Positions 18,145 through 29,510 are shown, numbered from the stretch's first letter. The stretch: DNA of 64,000 nt from Streptomyces buecherae (GCF_014295035.1 NZ_CP060404.1:1158001-1222000), one strand, 5' to 3'. A program made the numbers and translations. The notes: generated by a model not told the origin, from the sequence alone.

Positions 18145-18645
18145 CTACGCGCTCGCGGCGAACGCCTCGGCCGCGGCCCGCTTCTCCAGCGTGACGACGC
18201 TCAGCGAGCGGCTGACCCGCTCGGTGCCGACCTGCGCGTAACCGTACTTGCGGTACAGCCGCAGGTTGCCCTCGCTGCGGTGCCCGGTGCTGAGCCGGTA
18301 CCGCTTGACCTGCTCGGCCGCCAACCGCATCTCGATGGCGGCCAACAGCCGGCCGCCGAGGCCGTGCCGCTGCATGCGGGGGTGGACGATCAGCCCGGCG
18401 ATCGCGGCGGTTCCGTCCTCGTGCACGGCGCCCCGCACCGACCCGACGACCTCCTCGCCGAGCCGGGCCGCCAGCACCCAGCCGTTGCCCAGCTCGGCAC
18501 GGAGGTCGTCGAGGGTTTGGGTCAGCGGCTCGATGGAGTAGTCGCCGTACAGCTCGGCCTCGCTCTGGTAGCAGAGGTACTGGAGCTTGAGGATCTGCTC
18601 GGCGTCCTGCTCGCTCGCCGGAGAGATGGTCACGCTCATGCCCAT
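18145..18645 (-). CDS. GNAT N-acetyltransferase
   Basis: The protein has 166 residues and begins MGMSVTISPASEQDAEQILKL. The GNAT core includes LAARLGEEVVGSVRGAV, the beta-4 strand AIAGLIVHPRMQRHGLGGRLL with its acetyl-CoA loop RHGLGG, and NLRLYRKYGYAQVGTERV. The substrate is unknown. AGGAGG lies 9 nt before ATG 18645; ATG 18639 is a weaker alternative. Confidence 0.8.
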   Translation of the reverse strand: MGMSVTISPASEQDAEQILKLQYLCYQSEAELYGDYSIEPLTQTLDDLRAELGNGWVLAARLGEEVVGSVRGAVHEDGTAAIAGLIVHPRMQRHGLGGRLLAAIEMRLAAEQVKRYRLSTGHRSEGNLRLYRKYGYAQVGTERVSRSLSVVTLEKRAAAEAFAASA

Positions 18646-18763
18646 GTGCGCATGCCTCCTCTGTGTGTGCCCCGGCCGCGATGAGGGAGATGGTGCGGCG
18701 GGACGTGGGGTGCCCTGACAGGAGTCGCCGCGGGGTGGGCGTCGCCTCCGTGGCGCCGATTGT

Positions 18764-19369
18764 CTATCGCTCCATTCCCCAGGGTTCAGGAGCGGCAACC
18801 TCCGCCAGCAGCATTCTGCGCAGGCATCCAAGGCAACGGGAACGTACCGGCCCCAGACTCCCCTGTGAGATTCCCAACTCACCGGCGATTTCACGGTAGG
18901 TCGCGTCCCTGGTCGACATCATCGCCAGCAGCACTCTCGGACACCGGCCGGGCAGTCTGCGCACCGCGGCGCGCACCCGGCGCACCTCGTCGGCGGCCAG
19001 CGTCATCCCCTCGGTGTCCGGCGTGCCGAGCGGTACGGGCACGCCGTCGATCCCGTCGTACGGCACCTCCCACCGGGCCCGACGCCGCGCGCCCCTGGCC
19101 TCGGCCCGGATGGCGGCGCGCAGCCAGGGTGCCCAGCCGGCGGGCCGGGCCGGCGGGGTGCCCGTCCCGGCCCGTTCCAGGAGCCGTACCCATACCTCCT
19201 GTTCGAGGTCGGCGGGGTCGAGCCCGGCGCCGGCCGCCTCGGCCGCCGCCTCCGCGACGAGCAGCGGGCCGAGCGTCGCCAGTAACTGTTCGCCGCCCGG
19301 GGCAGCGGTGGCGGGCGCCGCGACGGGGCGCTCGCCGGGGGTGCGGGGCGCGGGGAGGGAGGGGTTCAT
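18764..19369 (-). CDS. Sigma-70-family (ECF-like) RNA polymerase sigma factor
   Basis: The protein has 201 residues. A region-2-like segment (DLEQEVWVRLLERAG, WLRAAIRAEARGARRRARWE) is followed by a region-4 helix-turn-helix (RLPGRCPRVLLAMMSTRDATYREIAGELGISQGSLGPVRSRCLGCLRRML). Region 2 is divergent and the protein has a C-terminal cysteine-containing tail. It lies alone between a GNAT and a strong terminator, with no anti-sigma gene beside it. The regulon is unknown. Confidence 0.75.
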   Translation of the reverse strand: MNPSLPAPRTPGERPVAAPATAAPGGEQLLATLGPLLVAEAAAEAAGAGLDPADLEQEVWVRLLERAGTGTPPARPAGWAPWLRAAIRAEARGARRRARWEVPYDGIDGVPVPLGTPDTEGMTLAADEVRRVRAAVRRLPGRCPRVLLAMMSTRDATYREIAGELGISQGSLGPVRSRCLGCLRRMLLAEVAAPEPWGMER

Positions 19370-19470
19370 GCCGCGCTAGACAGTGCCCCGCCCGCCGCCG
19401 GTTGCCGTCAACGGGCGGCGTCACCCGTCCGGGCAACGTCCGGCCGCGCCCTTGACGGGGCCTCACGTAC

Positions 19471-19512
19471 GGCGCGCCCCGGGTCGGTGACGAGACCGAC
19501 CCGGGGCGCGCC
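19471..19512 (-). terminator. Strong terminator after the glycerophosphodiesterase gene
   Basis: A perfect 18-bp inverted repeat (arms 19471-19488 and 19495-19512, core CCCCGGGTCGGT) with a 6-nt GACGAG loop lies about 90 bp past the stop of the GDPD gene and before the sigma-factor gene. There is no T-tract. Confidence 0.85.
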
Positions 19513-19602
19513 CGGCCGCCGCCGCTTCCCCCGTCGCGGCGGCCCACGCTCCGACGCGGGGTCAGCCTCCCTCCGAAAGGGGCTGTCCCCGCGCGAAGGC
19601 GG

Positions 19603-20751
19603 CTACTTCCCGACGAAGTCGGCGCGGGCGAGCAGCGCCGTGTCGGGGTGGTCCGAGAAGATGCCGTCGATGCCCTGCTCGAAGTAGAGCTTGAGGGCGC
19701 CGAAGGCGTCCCCGTACGCGGCCGGGTCGGTGCCCTTGCGGAAGTCCAGCGGCAGGAAGCTGTTCTCGTTGCGCATCGTGTACGGGTGCACGAGCAGCTT
19801 CCTGGCGTGGGCGTCGCGCACCAGCGTGGTGGGCGTGCCGAGCTTGCCGCTCTTGTCGCGCGGGATGACCAGCGACAGGTCCGGGCCGATGCCGCGCGCG
19901 AAGCGGGCGATCCACGCCAGGCCCTTCGGCGTGACCAGGTCGGCCACGGTGCGCGGGTCGCCGGCCTGGACGAAGTCCCAGGGGCGCGAGGAGGCGGAGG
20001 ACAGCAGCACCACGCCGGGGCACGAGACCAGCTTGCTCAGTCGCTCGATGCTGCTGGGCTCGAAGGACTGGACGAAGTTGGGCGAGTTGTGCCGGTGCCG
20101 ACCGTGGGCGCGCAACAGCTTGGCCAGCCGTGGCTCCAGCGCGAGGCCGATGTCGCGGAAGTAGGTGGGGTGCTTGGTCTCGATGTGCAGCCAGACGCGG
20201 CGCCCGCGCCGCTTGCCCTCGCGCTCGGCCCACTCCAGGACCTCGGCGAAGGTGGGCACCTCCCAGCGGCCGTCGTAGAGCGTGTTCTGCCGACGGGTGC
20301 CGGGGATGCGCTCGGTGGCGCGCAGGGTCTTCAGCTCGGCGAGCGTGAAGTCCTCGGTGAACCAGCCGGTGAGCTTGGCGCCGTCCACCGTCTTGGTCGT
20401 CTTGCGGTCCGCGAACTCCGGGTGCGAGGCGACGTCCGTGGTGCCGGTGATGTCGTTCTCGTGACGGCACACCAGGTGGCCGTCCTTGGTGGGCACCAGG
20501 TCCTGTTCGATGACGTGGGCGCCCATGTCGAGGGCGAGCTGGTACGCGCCGAGGGTGTGCTCGGGGCGGTAGCCGCTGGCCCCGCGGTGGGCGACGACCG
20601 TGGGCACCGGCAGGTCACGCCCGTGCTGGCCGTGTCCGTGGCCCCGGCCGGCGGCGGTGGCCGTGCCGGTGCCGGACCACACCATCGCTCCGGCGCCGAT
20701 GGCGGCGGCGCCCAGTAGGGTGCGCCGTCCGGGCCGCTGCTCCTGCTCCAT
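19603..20751 (-). CDS. Secreted glycerophosphodiester phosphodiesterase (Tat substrate)
   Basis: The protein has 382 residues. A twin-arginine signal (GRRTLLGAAAIGAGAMVW) is followed by a GDPD TIM barrel with VVAHRGASGYRPEHTLGAY (metal and catalytic His near residue 53), IEQDLVPTKDGHLVCRHE and LHIETKHPTYF. It hydrolyses glycerophosphodiesters to glycerol-3-phosphate outside the cell, for phosphate or carbon recovery. ATG 20751 has GAGGAG 5 nt upstream and puts the RR signal at the N-terminus; a longer open frame to 20913 is rejected. It is divergent from plsC. Confidence 0.88.
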   Translation of the reverse strand: MEQEQRPGRRTLLGAAAIGAGAMVWSGTGTATAAGRGHGHGQHGRDLPVPTVVAHRGASGYRPEHTLGAYQLALDMGAHVIEQDLVPTKDGHLVCRHENDITGTTDVASHPEFADRKTTKTVDGAKLTGWFTEDFTLAELKTLRATERIPGTRRQNTLYDGRWEVPTFAEVLEWAEREGKRRGRRVWLHIETKHPTYFRDIGLALEPRLAKLLRAHGRHRHNSPNFVQSFEPSSIERLSKLVSCPGVVLLSSASSRPWDFVQAGDPRTVADLVTPKGLAWIARFARGIGPDLSLVIPRDKSGKLGTPTTLVRDAHARKLLVHPYTMRNENSFLPLDFRKGTDPAAYGDAFGALKLYFEQGIDGIFSDHPDTALLARADFVGK

Positions 20752-21008
20752 GCGTACTCCTCGTCTTGCCTGTTCGAGGGGGCGATCGTAGGCGCCCCCA
20801 GTTTGCGGGCCGTGGACATTCGTGCCAACGGCGCACGAACAGCCGTGGGCCTCGCCCTTCCACGTCGTGGGCCCGGTGTGCGCACAGGGGGTACTCGCGA
20901 GTATCGTCCTCACCTGCGCGGGGAGGCCGGTGGCCCGGTGGGCGAGCCGACCCCCCGCCGGGCGCGCACCTCGCGCCGCGTTCCGACCACCACCGACCGG
21001 AGGGTCCG

Positions 21009-21677
21009 TTGTCCCGCATCGTGCTGAAGGCGATTCTCGGAGTGCTCATGCGCGTCCTGTTCCGCCCGAAGGTGGAGGGGGCGGAGCGCATTCCCGGCGA
21101 CGGTCCGGTGATCCTGGCCGGCAACCACGTCACCTTCGTCGACTCGTTGTTCGTCGCCCTCATCGTCAAGCGGCCGGTGTACTTCATCGGCAAGGACGAG
21201 TACGTGACGGGCAAGGGGCTCAAGGGCCGGCTGATGGCGTGGTTCTTCCGCACCAGCGGCATGATCCCGGTGGACCGGGACGGCGGGCACGGCGGCGTCG
21301 CGGCGCTGATGACCGGCCGTCGCGTGCTGGAGGAGGGCAAGGTGTTCGCCATCTACCCGGAGGGCACCCGCTCCCCCGACGGCCGCCTGTACCGCGGGCG
21401 CACCGGCGTGGCCCGGCTCGCCCTGATGACCGGCGCGGCCGTGGTCCCGTTCGCGATGATCGGCACCGACAAGGTGCAGCCCGGCGGCAAGGGCCGGCTG
21501 CACATCGCGCCGGTGACCGTCCGCTTCGGCGAGCCGCTGGACTTCTCCCGCTACGACGGCATGGAGCGCGACCGCTACGTCTTGCGCGCCCTGACCGACG
21601 AGGTCATGAGCGAGGTCATGCGCCTGTCCGGCCAGGAGTACGTGGACATGTACGCGACGAAGGCCCGGGCCGCGTAA
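21009..21677 (+). CDS. plsC: 1-acylglycerol-3-phosphate acyltransferase family protein
   Basis: This PlsC-family enzyme has 222 residues. It shows NHVTFVD (HX4D, His40 and Asp45), GMIPVDRD and IYPEGTRSPDG (the EGTR glycerol-phosphate site), followed by GTDKVQPGGKG. It is predicted to acylate lysophosphatidic acid at the membrane. The start is TTG 21009, chosen because GGAGG is exactly 5 nt before it; upstream codons are not family-like. It is followed by a strong terminator. Confidence 0.85.
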   Translation: MSRIVLKAILGVLMRVLFRPKVEGAERIPGDGPVILAGNHVTFVDSLFVALIVKRPVYFIGKDEYVTGKGLKGRLMAWFFRTSGMIPVDRDGGHGGVAALMTGRRVLEEGKVFAIYPEGTRSPDGRLYRGRTGVARLALMTGAAVVPFAMIGTDKVQPGGKGRLHIAPVTVRFGEPLDFSRYDGMERDRYVLRALTDEVMSEVMRLSGQEYVDMYATKARAA

Positions 21678-21720
21678 CCCGGTCCCCACCCGCGCACCCG
21701 TCCGCGCCCGAAACCCCGTC

Positions 21721-21754
21721 GCCGCCCGCCAGTTGAGTGATACTGGCGGGCGGC
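21721..21754 (+). terminator. Terminator after plsC
   Basis: A perfect 13-bp inverted repeat (GCCGCCCGCCAGT / ACTGGCGGGCGGC) with an 8-nt loop lies 44 bp past the plsC stop. Confidence 0.8.
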
Positions 21755-21780
21755 GCGCGTCTGGTGAGGGAGCAGTGCGC

Positions 21781-22208
21781 GTGAGAGCACTGGCGAGGGA
21801 CGGCCCGCGACAGGTCGGCCCGTTCCGGCTGGTCGGGATGCTCGGCGGCGGGGGCATGGGCCGGGTCTACCCCGGACGCTCCGCGCAGGGCCGGACGGTC
21901 GCGGTGAAGACCGCGCAGGCCCGGGGGTGACCGGCGCGGCCGACGTGTTCGCCCTGGGCGGCGTGTCGACGTACGCGTGCACCGGCTCGGGCTCCTTCGG
22001 TCTGGCCGACCCGCGGATCCTGCTCCATCGCACGGTGCGCGAGGAGCCGCGCCTGGCCGAAGTGCCCGCCGGCCTGCGGGAGTTGGCGGCGCGCCGCCCG
22101 GCCGAGGACCCGGCCGCGCGGCCCGCCCTCGCCCAACTGGCCGTGGCGCTCGGGCCGCGCGCCCCGTACGCGGGCTGGCTGCCGGCCGCCGTCGCGCACA
22201 CCTGCTGA
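21781..22208 (+). pseudogene. Remnant of a Ser/Thr protein kinase, middle deleted
   Basis: The first piece (21781-21930) encodes a kinase N-lobe: QVGPFRLVGMLGGGGMGRVY with the Gly-rich loop, then GRTVAVK with the ATP-binding Lys, ending in TGA. In the next frame, with the reading starting at the overlapping GTGACC, a C-lobe fragment follows (DVFALGGVSTYACTGSGSFG, LAARRPAEDPAARPALAQL). The HRDLKPSN catalytic loop and the DFG segment that should lie between are absent. This fits an internal deletion with frame loss rather than a functional kinase. Both pieces read as PknB-type. Confidence 0.75.
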
Positions 22209-22351
22209 GCCTGATGGCCGACGCCACACCGCCGGCGGCGGACGCCACGCCCGTGACGGCGCACACCCGGGCCCGGCCGGCGACCGTGGGCCCGGAGACC
22301 GGTGCGCCACGGCCGGCGTTCGGGCCGCCGCCCCCGCCGCCGGCCGCGACG

Positions 22352-23971
22352 CTACGGGCGCGGCGGCCCGGCCTTCCCGTCGCGGGGCGTGCCCCGGCCT
22401 GCCTCCGCCAGCGCCACCGCCTCGGCCGCGGTGTCGGCCAGCCGCTGGCCGCGCAGCAGGAACCAGGCGGCGACGGCCGTGGCGAGCAGCACCACGGCGC
22501 CCACCGAGGCCGCGATCCGCAGCCCGTCCACGAACGCCTCCTGCGCCGACGTCAGCAGGGCCTCCCCCTGCCCGGGGGCCAGTCCGTGCGAGGCTTCGAC
22601 CGCGCCGCCGAGCGACTCGTGGGCCTCGGACGCCGCCTTGTCCGGGACGCCGCCGGGGGTCGCGAAGTCACGGTAGACGCCGGTGACGATGGAGCCGAGC
22701 AGGGCGATGCCGAGCGCCGCGCCCAGTTCGTACGCGGTCTCGGAGACCGCCGACGCGGCGCCGGCCTGGTCGCCCGGCACGCTGGAGAGGATCACGTCGG
22801 CGGTGACCGTGAAGGAGAACCCGGCCCCGACGCCGACGACCAGCAGCACCGCGCCGAGCAGCGGGTACCCGGTATCGCTCTCCAGCCAGGCCAGCGCGGC
22901 CAGCGCCAGGCCGACGGCCGCGAGCCCGCCGGAGACCACGACGCGCACCGAGAACCGGCGCGCGACCAGGCCGGCGACCAGGCCGGCGGAGACCGCGCCG
23001 ACCGCGGCCGGCAGCTCGGCGAGCCCGGCCTCCAGCGGCTCCCGGTCCTGGACGAGCTGGAGGAACTGGGACAGGAAGAAGACCAGGCCGGACAGGCCGA
23101 GGATGGTCAGCAGGTCGGCGAGGACGGCCCCGGAGAAGCCGCGGTGGTGGAAGAGCCGCATGTTCAGCAGCGGCGACGGCAGCGTGAGCTGGCGGCGTAC
23201 GAACCAGGTCAGGGCCAGCGCGCCGAGCACGCCCGAGCCGGCGACGTCCCAGCCCAGGCCGTGCGCGGCGGCCTCCTTGACGGTGTAGACGACGCCGATG
23301 ATGCCGACCAGGGAGAGCCCCACGCTGGGCAGGTCCCAGGGGCCGGGCGAGGGGTCTCGTGACTCGGGCAGCAGCCGCATGCCGACCAGGACGAGCACGA
23401 GCATCACCGGCAGGTTGATCAGGAAGACCGAGCCCCACCAGAAGTGTTCGAGCAGGAAGCCGCCCACGACGGGGCCGACCGCCGCGCCGGCCGAGGCCGT
23501 GGCGCCCCAGATGCCGACGGCGAGGCTGCGTTCCCTGGGGTCGTGGAAGAGGTTGCGGATCAGCGCGAGGGTGGCGGGCATCAGCGTGGCGCCGGCGACG
23601 CCGAGCAGCGCCCGCGCCACGATCATCATCTCCGGACTGGTCGCGTACGCGTTGAGTACGGAGATCGCGCCGAACGCCACCGAACCGATCAGCAGCAGCT
23701 TCTTACGGCCGATCCGGTCACCGAGGCTGCCCATGGAGACGAGCAGACCGGCGATCACGAAGGAGTAGACGTCACCGATCCACAGCAACTGGGTGCCCGA
23801 GGGGCGCAGGTCCTCGCTGAGGAAGGGGGTGGCCAGGCCGAGCACGGTGGCGTCCACCGCGACCAGCAGCACCGCCAGCACCAGCACGGCCAGCGCCAGC
23901 CAGCGCCCGGGGCGCGAGGTCTCGGGGCTGGGGTGGGCGCCGGGGCCCGTCGTCACTATCCGACTGCTCAT
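22352..23971 (-). CDS. EmrB/QacA-type MFS drug exporter (14 TM)
   Basis: This DHA2-family proton antiporter has 539 residues. It has the first-helix Asp (LLVAVDATVLGLATPFLSEDL), motif A (GSLGDRIGRKKLLLIG), a motif C-like stretch (GAAVGPVVGGFLLEHFWW) and about 14 hydrophobic segments. It probably exports lipophilic cationic compounds. ATG 23971 overlaps the stop of the tetR gene by 4 bp (ATGA), so it is co-transcribed with and controlled by that repressor. Confidence 0.88.
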   Translation of the reverse strand: MSSRIVTTGPGAHPSPETSRPGRWLALAVLVLAVLLVAVDATVLGLATPFLSEDLRPSGTQLLWIGDVYSFVIAGLLVSMGSLGDRIGRKKLLLIGSVAFGAISVLNAYATSPEMMIVARALLGVAGATLMPATLALIRNLFHDPRERSLAVGIWGATASAGAAVGPVVGGFLLEHFWWGSVFLINLPVMLVLVLVGMRLLPESRDPSPGPWDLPSVGLSLVGIIGVVYTVKEAAAHGLGWDVAGSGVLGALALTWFVRRQLTLPSPLLNMRLFHHRGFSGAVLADLLTILGLSGLVFFLSQFLQLVQDREPLEAGLAELPAAVGAVSAGLVAGLVARRFSVRVVVSGGLAAVGLALAALAWLESDTGYPLLGAVLLVVGVGAGFSFTVTADVILSSVPGDQAGAASAVSETAYELGAALGIALLGSIVTGVYRDFATPGGVPDKAASEAHESLGGAVEASHGLAPGQGEALLTSAQEAFVDGLRIAASVGAVVLLATAVAAWFLLRGQRLADTAAEAVALAEAGRGTPRDGKAGPPRP

Positions 23972-24516
23972 TGCTCCATGCTCCGTCGCACGCCGCCCAA
24001 CAGCAGCTCGGCGATCAGTTTCTCGGTGCCCCTGGGGGCGATCCGCCCGGCGTGCACGGCCCAGGCAGCGGCCCCGACCAGGCCGTACAGCGCCTCCGTG
24101 CACCAGGCGGCGGTCAGGTCGACGCGGAACTCGCCGCTTTCCTGCCCGCGCCGGAACAGGCTGTTCATCCGCTCGTCCAGGCGGTCCCAGCCCGCGTGCG
24201 GCTCGCCCTCGAAGAGCTGGTTCTCGGTGGTGAGGAAGGCCAGCAGCGCGGCCTCGGGCTCGATGTGGGTGATCAGCCGGCGCAGCGCGCCGGTGGCGTC
24301 GCCCTCCTCGATGGCCGCGGCGTCCAGCGCCGCCTCGAAGCGCGCGATGCCCATCTCCTCCAGGGCCTCGATGAGCGCGTCGCGGCCCGCGAAGTGGCGG
24401 TGCAGCGTGGCGCGGCTGATGCCGGCCGCCTTGGCGATCTCGTCCAGCGAGGCCGTCGCCTTGCGGGTGAGCAGGGTCGCCGCCGTGCGCAGCACCTGGC
24501 TTTTGTCCACTGTCAT
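23968..24516 (-). CDS. TetR-family repressor of the adjacent exporter
   Basis: The protein has 182 residues. The N-terminal TetR HTH covers about residues 9-50 (RTAATLLTRKATASLDEIAKAAGISRATLHRHFAGRDAL, split here only by helix boundaries), followed by a helical ligand domain. ATG 24516 was chosen because longer versions (ATG 24543) would run through the operator repeats. A TATGGT hexamer 6 nt before the ATG suggests a leaderless transcript. It overlaps the exporter gene downstream. Confidence 0.85.
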   Translation of the reverse strand: MTVDKSQVLRTAATLLTRKATASLDEIAKAAGISRATLHRHFAGRDALIEALEEMGIARFEAALDAAAIEEGDATGALRRLITHIEPEAALLAFLTTENQLFEGEPHAGWDRLDERMNSLFRRGQESGEFRVDLTAAWCTEALYGLVGAAAWAVHAGRIAPRGTEKLIAELLLGGVRRSMEQ

Positions 24517-24553
24517 GAGACAACCATACGACACATGAGACATTGATGTCTCA
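24514..24553 (-). promoter_or_regulatory. Operator region of the tetR-exporter operon
   Basis: The palindrome TGAGACAT-TG-ATGTCTCA (24536-24553, perfect 8-bp arms) is followed by a further GTCTCATG copy abutting the tetR start codon. The motif GTCTCA thus occurs three times in 40 bp. This is a good autoregulatory TetR site. Confidence 0.6.
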
Positions 24554-24608
24554 CTCGGGTCGTCCACTCCGCGACCGGCCCACCGCATCGCCCCGGGCGG
24601 CGGGCACG

Positions 24609-24651
24609 CACGAGGCCGGGCAGGCTCTTGATGAGCCTGCCCGGCCTCGTG
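24609..24651 (-). terminator. Terminator after argH
   Basis: A perfect 19-bp inverted repeat (arms 24609-24627 and 24633-24651, core GAGGCCGGGCAGGCTC) with a 5-nt TTGAT loop lies 31 bp past the argH stop. Confidence 0.88.
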
Positions 24652-24681
24652 TGGCGCTGGAGCGCGGGCGCGCGCCCGCGC

Positions 24682-26205
<1,524 letters not shown>

Positions 26206-27399
26206 TCAGGCCAGGTCGCGCTTGGCGGCGATCTTCGAGGACATGCCGAAGATCTCGATGAAGCCCTTGGACAGCGACTGGTCGAAGGTGTCGCCGGTGT
26301 CGTAGGTGGCGAGGTTGAAGTCGTACAGCGACCGCTCGGAGCGCCGTCCGGTGACGACCGCGCGGCCACCGTGCAGGGTCATCCGGATGTCGCCGGAGAC
26401 CTGCTGGTTGGCCTCGGCGATGAAGCCGTCCAGGGCCCGCTTGAGCGGCGAGAACCACAGACCGTCGTAGACCAGCTCGCTCCAGCGCTGCTCGACCTGC
26501 CGCTTGTAGCGGGCCAGTTCGCGCTCGACGGTGACGTTCTCCAGCTCCTGGTGGGCGGTGATCAGCGCGATGGCGCCGGGCGCCTCGTAGATCTCCCGGG
26601 ACTTGATGCCCACCAGACGGTCCTCGACCATGTCGATGCGGCCGATGCCCTGCGCGCCGGCCCGCTCGTTGAGCTGCTGGATGGCCTGCAGGACGGTGAC
26701 GGGCTTGCCGTCGATGGCGACCGGCACGCCCTCCTTGAAGGTGATGATCACCTCGTCGGCGTCGCGCGGCGTGGCCGGGTTCGAGGTGTAGTCGTAGACG
26801 TCCTCGATCGGCGCGTTCCAGATGTCCTCCAGGAAGCCGGTCTCCACGGCCCGCCCGAAGACGTTCTGGTCGATGGAGTACGGCGACTTCTTGGTGGTCG
26901 CGATCGGGAGGTTGTTCTCCTCGCAGAAGGCGATGGCCTTGTCCCGGGTCATGGCGTAGTCGCGGACCGGGGCGATGCACTTCAGGTCGGGCGCGAGCGA
27001 CGAGATGCCGGCCTCGAACCGGACCTGGTCGTTGCCCTTGCCGGTGCAGCCGTGGGCCACGGTGGTCGCGCCGTGCTTCTTGGCGGCGGCCACCAGGTGC
27101 TTGACGATGGTGGGCCGGGAGAGCGCGGAGACCAACGGGTAGCGGTCCATGTAGAGCGCGTTGGCCTTGATCGCCGGGAGGCAGTACTCGTCGGCGAACT
27201 CGTCCTTGGCGTCGGCGACCTCCGCCTCCACCGCACCGCAGGCGAGCGCGCGCTTGCGGATGACGTCCAGGTCCTCGCCGCCCTGTCCGACGTCCACGGC
27301 CACGGCGATGACCTCCGCGCCCGTCTCCTCGGCGATCCAACCGATGCAGACGGAGGTGTCAAGGCCGCCCGAGTAGGCGAGTACGACGCGCTCGGTCAC
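26206..27399 (-). CDS. argG: Argininosuccinate synthase
   Basis: The protein has 397 residues. It joins citrulline and aspartate using ATP. N-terminal PP-loop [18 protein letters not shown], then [15 protein letters not shown] [15 protein letters not shown] and [20 protein letters not shown] 27399 has AAGGAG 7 nt upstream; the frame is open for another 1.6 kb beyond it, but only from here does it match the family. A candidate ArgR site lies just upstream. Length and motifs match the standard type. Confidence 0.95.
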   Translation of the reverse strand: MTERVVLAYSGGLDTSVCIGWIAEETGAEVIAVAVDVGQGGEDLDVIRKRALACGAVEAEVADAKDEFADEYCLPAIKANALYMDRYPLVSALSRPTIVKHLVAAAKKHGATTVAHGCTGKGNDQVRFEAGISSLAPDLKCIAPVRDYAMTRDKAIAFCEENNLPIATTKKSPYSIDQNVFGRAVETGFLEDIWNAPIEDVYDYTSNPATPRDADEVIITFKEGVPVAIDGKPVTVLQAIQQLNERAGAQGIGRIDMVEDRLVGIKSREIYEAPGAIALITAHQELENVTVERELARYKRQVEQRWSELVYDGLWFSPLKRALDGFIAEANQQVSGDIRMTLHGGRAVVTGRRSERSLYDFNLATYDTGDTFDQSLSKGFIEIFGMSSKIAAKRDLA

Positions 27400-27430
27400 G
27401 GGTTTCTCCTTACGGTGCATACGCTGACTG

Positions 27431-27442
27431 GCATAAGTATGC
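27431..27442. promoter_or_regulatory. Candidate ARG box upstream of argG
   Basis: GCATA-AG-TATGC, a 12-bp palindrome, lies 32 bp before the argG start, flanked by further half-sites (CATACG at 27418-27423 and CGTATG near 27450). ArgR is encoded in this window. The AT-rich palindrome in otherwise GC-rich DNA is the expected form of an ArgR operator and probably overlaps the promoter. Confidence 0.55.
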
Positions 27443-27636
27443 ATCCCTCCGTATGTTTCGTCAACGCGCCGGGCCCGGGCGCGGCACGCGCCCCGACCGC
27501 GCCCGGAAACTCGCAGTTCCGCTACACAAACAATCGGAGAACATTTCACTTGTAGTGCAGAGTCCGCTCGGGCAGGGTGACACCGCCCCGACTCCCCAGG
27601 CCGGCTCCCTCCGGCACCCGACCGGACGAACGGACC

Positions 27637-28983
27637 ATGAGACCCGCATCCCCCTGGCACGTCGCCGACTTCCGCACGCTGTTCACGGCCTCGGCCCTCA
27701 GCCAGCTCGGCACGCACATCAGCTACGTCGCGGTGCCTCTCATCGCCGTCTCCGCGCTCGACGCCTCCCCCGGCCAGGTCGGCGCCCTCGCCACGCTGAG
27801 CACGCTCGCCTTCCTGCTCATCGGGCTGCCCGCCGGGGCCTGGGTGGACCGGATGCGCCACCGCCGGGTACTGATCGCCGCCGACCTGACGCGGGCGGCG
27901 CTGTACGCCTCGGTCCCGGTGGCCTGGTGGCTGGACGCGCTCACGATGGGCCAGTTGTTCGCCGTCGTGCTGCTGAGCGGCTGCGCCACGGTCTTCTTCG
28001 ACATCGGTTCGCAGAGCGTGCTGCCGCAACTCGTGGGCCGCTCGGCGCTGGTGCCGGCGAACGCCGCGGTCGTCAGCCTCAGCGCGGTCAGCAGCGTGGC
28101 CGGACGCGGCGCCGGCGGCGGGCTCGTCCAACTGCTGACCGCCCCCATCGCCGTGGCCTGCACCGCCGTCAGCTACCTGGCCAGCGCCCTGCGGCTGATC
28201 GCGATCCGCCACACCCCGGCCCCGCGCACCGGGCCCACCGTCCGGCTCCGGGCCCAGATCGCGGAGGGCCTGCGGCACGTGTTCGGCAACCCGGAGCTGC
28301 GCGCCCTCGCCCTGACGGCCGGCCTCGTCAACCTCGGCGGCCAGCTCATCAACACCATGCTCCCCGTCCTCTTCGTCCGGGACCTTGGCTACCCGGCGGG
28401 CGCGCTCGGCCTGTTCTGGGCCGCGGGCGGGGTCGGCCTCCTGCTCGGAGCGCGCTGCGCCCGCCGCGCCGCGGCCCTCCTCGGCTACGGCCGCACGCTG
28501 GGCCTGGCCGGCCTGTGCGTGGCGCCCGCCGGCCTGTTGATACCACTCCTCGACCGCGGGCCCTGGCTGTGGGTGGCCGGCGCGGGGTGGCTCCTTGTGA
28601 TGTTCAAGACGGGCATGGACAACGTGCTCGGGGTCAGCCTGCGCCAGCACATGACCGCCGACGCACTGCTCGGGCGGATGAACGCCACCTTCCGCTTCGT
28701 CCTCACGGGCGCGCTCGCCGTCGGCGCGGCGGCGGCGGGCCTGCTCGGCGAGGTGGCCAGCGTGCGCGCCGCGCTCTGGGTGGGCGGCGCGATCCTCGCC
28801 ACGGCGTTCCTCCCGGTCTTCCTCTCCCCGCTGCGCACCCGCCGCGACCTGCCCGCTCCCCAAGGGCCGACCGCGGGCACCCCGGCCCCGTCCGCCCCAC
28901 TCGCGCCGTCCGCCCCGTCCGCGCCGACCCCCGCCGACCAGGGGCCGGGGGGTGCCGATCGGGCCGGCGAGCAGGCGTCGTAG
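27637..28983 (+). CDS. MFS transporter, EntS-like 12-TM type
   Basis: The protein has 448 residues and about 12 hydrophobic segments. It shows the N-terminal signature [26 protein letters not shown] and motif A-like [19 protein letters not shown] disordered Pro/Ala-rich tail covers about the last 40 residues. The family exports siderophores or antibiotics; the substrate here is unknown. ATG 27637 is chosen over GTG 27577 because it places the first helix at the start, although its Shine-Dalgarno is weak. It is divergent from argG. Confidence 0.8.
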   Translation: MRPASPWHVADFRTLFTASALSQLGTHISYVAVPLIAVSALDASPGQVGALATLSTLAFLLIGLPAGAWVDRMRHRRVLIAADLTRAALYASVPVAWWLDALTMGQLFAVVLLSGCATVFFDIGSQSVLPQLVGRSALVPANAAVVSLSAVSSVAGRGAGGGLVQLLTAPIAVACTAVSYLASALRLIAIRHTPAPRTGPTVRLRAQIAEGLRHVFGNPELRALALTAGLVNLGGQLINTMLPVLFVRDLGYPAGALGLFWAAGGVGLLLGARCARRAAALLGYGRTLGLAGLCVAPAGLLIPLLDRGPWLWVAGAGWLLVMFKTGMDNVLGVSLRQHMTADALLGRMNATFRFVLTGALAVGAAAAGLLGEVASVRAALWVGGAILATAFLPVFLSPLRTRRDLPAPQGPTAGTPAPSAPLAPSAPSAPTPADQGPGGADRAGEQAS

Positions 28984-29095
28984 GGCTACGGGCCTTGCCC
29001 GCCCGTCGCCGCCGGCGCGCGTCGGCCACGCCTGGCTCCGCCCCGGCCCGCCGCGGGCGAACCCGCGGAACACGAGGGCCGGCCCGGCTCCCGGC

Positions 29096-29464
29096 TCAGC
29101 GTCCCGCGCGCACGGTCTCGGCCAGGATCGTCGCGTGGCTGAGGTCGAGGTCCTTCGTCGCCGTCAGCAGGGTCAGGGTGCCGTGCCTGGCCCGGTCGTG
29201 GAGCTGGTCAAGGGCCTCACGGGCCGCCGGCTCCGCCAGTTCCGCCTGGTAGCGGCGGGCGAACTCGTCGCGGCGGGCCGGTTCGTGGCCGTACCAGCGG
29301 CGCAGTTCCGTGGAGGGTGCCGCGTCCTTGCACCAGTCGTCCAGGCGCGCCGCGTCCTTCGCCAGGCCGCGTGGCCAGATCCGGTCCACCAGGACGCGGG
29401 CCCCGTCGTCGGCCGTCGGCTCCTCGTACACCCGACGCACCCGCACCTTCGCCGCTCGGGCCAT
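29096..29464 (-). CDS. DUF488 family protein (YeaO-like)
   Basis: The protein has 122 residues with the family features [44 protein letters not shown] and [18 protein letters not shown]. The fold is known from other members but the function is not. It is divergent from a PPOX-type gene with only 46 bp between starts. Confidence 0.82.
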   Translation of the reverse strand: MARAAKVRVRRVYEEPTADDGARVLVDRIWPRGLAKDAARLDDWCKDAAPSTELRRWYGHEPARRDEFARRYQAELAEPAAREALDQLHDRARHGTLTLLTATKDLDLSHATILAETVRAGR

Positions 29465-29510
29465 GATCGCCTCCAGTCATCGTCCAGTACCCCTCCTCAT
29501 CATGCGAGGC

